Shown: in pieces, positions 4,777 through 5,630 of the stretch | Layout of the letters: every line of letters starts with the position of its first letter | How positions within the stretch are numbered: the first letter of the stretch is position 1 | Source: an uncultured Rhodospirillaceae bacterium | Lineage (GTDB): Bacteria > Pseudomonadota > Alphaproteobacteria > Rhodospirillales > Casp-alpha2 | Length of the DNA: 5,630 bases | Reading direction: 5' to 3' | Assembly: GCA_913048145.1 (NCBI GenBank) | Contig: CAJWVP010000204.1 | Coordinates: 1-5,630 of the forward strand | The notes under the pieces: generated by a model | Database searches by the model: none | What the model was told of the DNA's origin: nothing | The model's input: the letters and a program-made list of their open reading frames with translations, nothing else | Program-made: the position numbers and the translations under genes

Positions 4777-5630
4777 GCGTTTCCATCACTGCCCTTACCC
4801 CGACCTTTGGGGCCGAGATCACCGGTGTCGATTTGACCCGGCCTCTGGACGCGGGCACTCGTGACCTGATCGTCGACACCATGGATCACTTCGCGGTGTC
4901 AGTGATCCGGGGCGTCACCGTGAGCCAAGACGACCAAATAGCATTTGCTAGAAATTTTGGACCCTTGGACGCCATCAACGGCGTTCTCCAAACAGACATC
5001 AAGCGGCGCGTGTCGGCGGAGCTGGTCGACATCTCCAACATGGATGAGGACAGCAATATCTTTGAATTGGACGATCGGCGCCGTCTGTTCAATCTAGGCA
5101 ATCGCTTGTGGCACACGGACTCATCCTTCAAGCGGATCGCGGCAAAATATTCCATGCTGCACGCCCATGCCATTCCTCCGATCGCCGGTGAGACCCAGGT
5201 CTGCGATCTGCGCGCCGCCTACGACGATCTTCCGAAGGATATGAAAAAGAAGGTTAAGGACCTGGTCGCAGTACACTCTATTTTTACGTCAAGGAGCTTG
5301 TTGGGGTTTGATAATTTCTCCCAGGAGGAACACGCTTTGCTACCGCCAATCCGCCGGCCCATAGTGCGGGTGCATCCGGGGTCGGGTCGCAAGACCCTCT
5401 ACCTAGCGTCGCATATAGGACGTATTTTGGATCTCCCTGTGGCAGAGGGCCGGTTGTTGGTCCGTGACCTGATGGAGCACGCGACCCAGCAGCAATTTGT
5501 CTATACGCACCATTGGCGGATCGGCGACACCCTGATCTGGGACAACCGTTGCACCATGCACCGGGCCATGCCTTTCGATGAGGCCCGGTTCAAGCGCGAC
5601 ATGCGTCGCGCCACGGTGATGGAGACCGAT
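4773..5630 (+). CDS. TfdA-like Fe(II)/2-oxoglutarate-dependent dioxygenase (3' end just off the window)
   Basis: All 286 codons to the window edge are open and match the TauD/TfdA family, with TfdA-like segments throughout. Examples are QIAFARNFGPLD (residues 55-66), LWHTDSSF (112-119), DLRAAYDDLP (around 150) and DNRCTMHRA (257-265). Iron ligands are H114, D116 and H263, almost the same numbers as H113, D115 and H262 of TfdA. R275 and R279 are the likely 2-oxoglutarate and substrate carboxylate or sulfonate arginines. The family oxidises a carbon next to a heteroatom with release of succinate and CO2; 2,4-D is the TfdA substrate. TfdA is about 287 residues, so only the last few codons are missing. 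ATG at 4773 overlaps the flavoprotein stop (ATGA), implying translational coupling. An in-frame ATG at 4764, with GAGG 10 nt upstream, is an alternative start. The true substrate is unknown. Confidence 0.9.
   Translation, partial: MSVSITALTPTFGAEITGVDLTRPLDAGTRDLIVDTMDHFAVSVIRGVTVSQDDQIAFARNFGPLDAINGVLQTDIKRRVSAELVDISNMDEDSNIFELDDRRRLFNLGNRLWHTDSSFKRIAAKYSMLHAHAIPPIAGETQVCDLRAAYDDLPKDMKKKVKDLVAVHSIFTSRSLLGFDNFSQEEHALLPPIRRPIVRVHPGSGRKTLYLASHIGRILDLPVAEGRLLVRDLMEHATQQQFVYTHHWRIGDTLIWDNRCTMHRAMPFDEARFKRDMRRATVMETD

Noticed and set aside
4199..4882. Other open frames on both strands across the flavoprotein and dioxygenase junction
   Set aside because: The coding frames of the two enzymes account for this DNA, and the alternatives have Arg/Pro/Ser-rich shadow translations.
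4886..5173. Minus-strand frame of 95 codons opposite the dioxygenase
   Set aside because: Antisense to the conserved HTD iron-binding region of the TfdA-like gene and without motifs of its own.

Overview
This window looks like a chromosomal accessory or catabolic region of a proteobacterium, most likely an alphaproteobacterium. Four things suggest this: moderately GC-rich genes separated by AT-richer spacers, Shine-Dalgarno (SD) starts on several genes, short operons on both strands, and the protein families present (MaoC hydratase pair, glutathione S-transferase, KstD/fumarate-reductase-type flavoprotein, TfdA-like dioxygenase). The taxon is an inference from gene style, not a database result. 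I see no rRNA, tRNA, CRISPR array, transposase or phage gene.

Layout from left to right. At 1-290 (minus) is the N-terminal part of a PLP enzyme resembling diaminopropionate ammonia-lyase. A 341-bp spacer (291-631) follows; it holds a diverged tandem duplication and a candidate promoter. phhB, pterin-4a-carbinolamine dehydratase, lies at 632-919 (plus). It ends tail-to-tail with a two-gene minus-strand operon, and the two stop codons share a CTAG. That operon (1873 down to 916) encodes two hot-dog-fold proteins of the MaoC superfamily. The first looks non-catalytic and the second keeps the catalytic Asp/His, so they probably form a heteromeric enoyl-CoA hydratase/dehydratase. About 550 bp without a supported gene (1874-2425) carries a perfect 12-bp palindrome flanked by extra half-sites. 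A glutathione S-transferase gene (3037 down to 2426, minus) follows and diverges from a plus-strand operon.

The plus-strand operon is the most distinctive part. It holds a 540-residue FAD-dependent oxidoreductase (3154-4776) and, overlapping its stop codon by 4 nt, a TfdA/TauD-family Fe(II)/2-oxoglutarate dioxygenase (4773 to the window edge). The dioxygenase resembles the 2,4-D dioxygenase TfdA closely over its whole length. The flavoprotein has the FAD-binding architecture of 3-ketosteroid dehydrogenases and fumarate reductases, but the tyrosines expected of a true KstD appear to be replaced.

A reasonable but unproven reading is a small pathway for an organic acid or xenobiotic. The dioxygenase would hydroxylate or cleave an ether-linked or alpha-substituted carboxylate, and the flavoprotein would desaturate or reduce a related intermediate. 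The GST and the MaoC pair could handle an electrophile and a CoA-linked hydration, but nothing in the sequence ties them to this operon beyond proximity.
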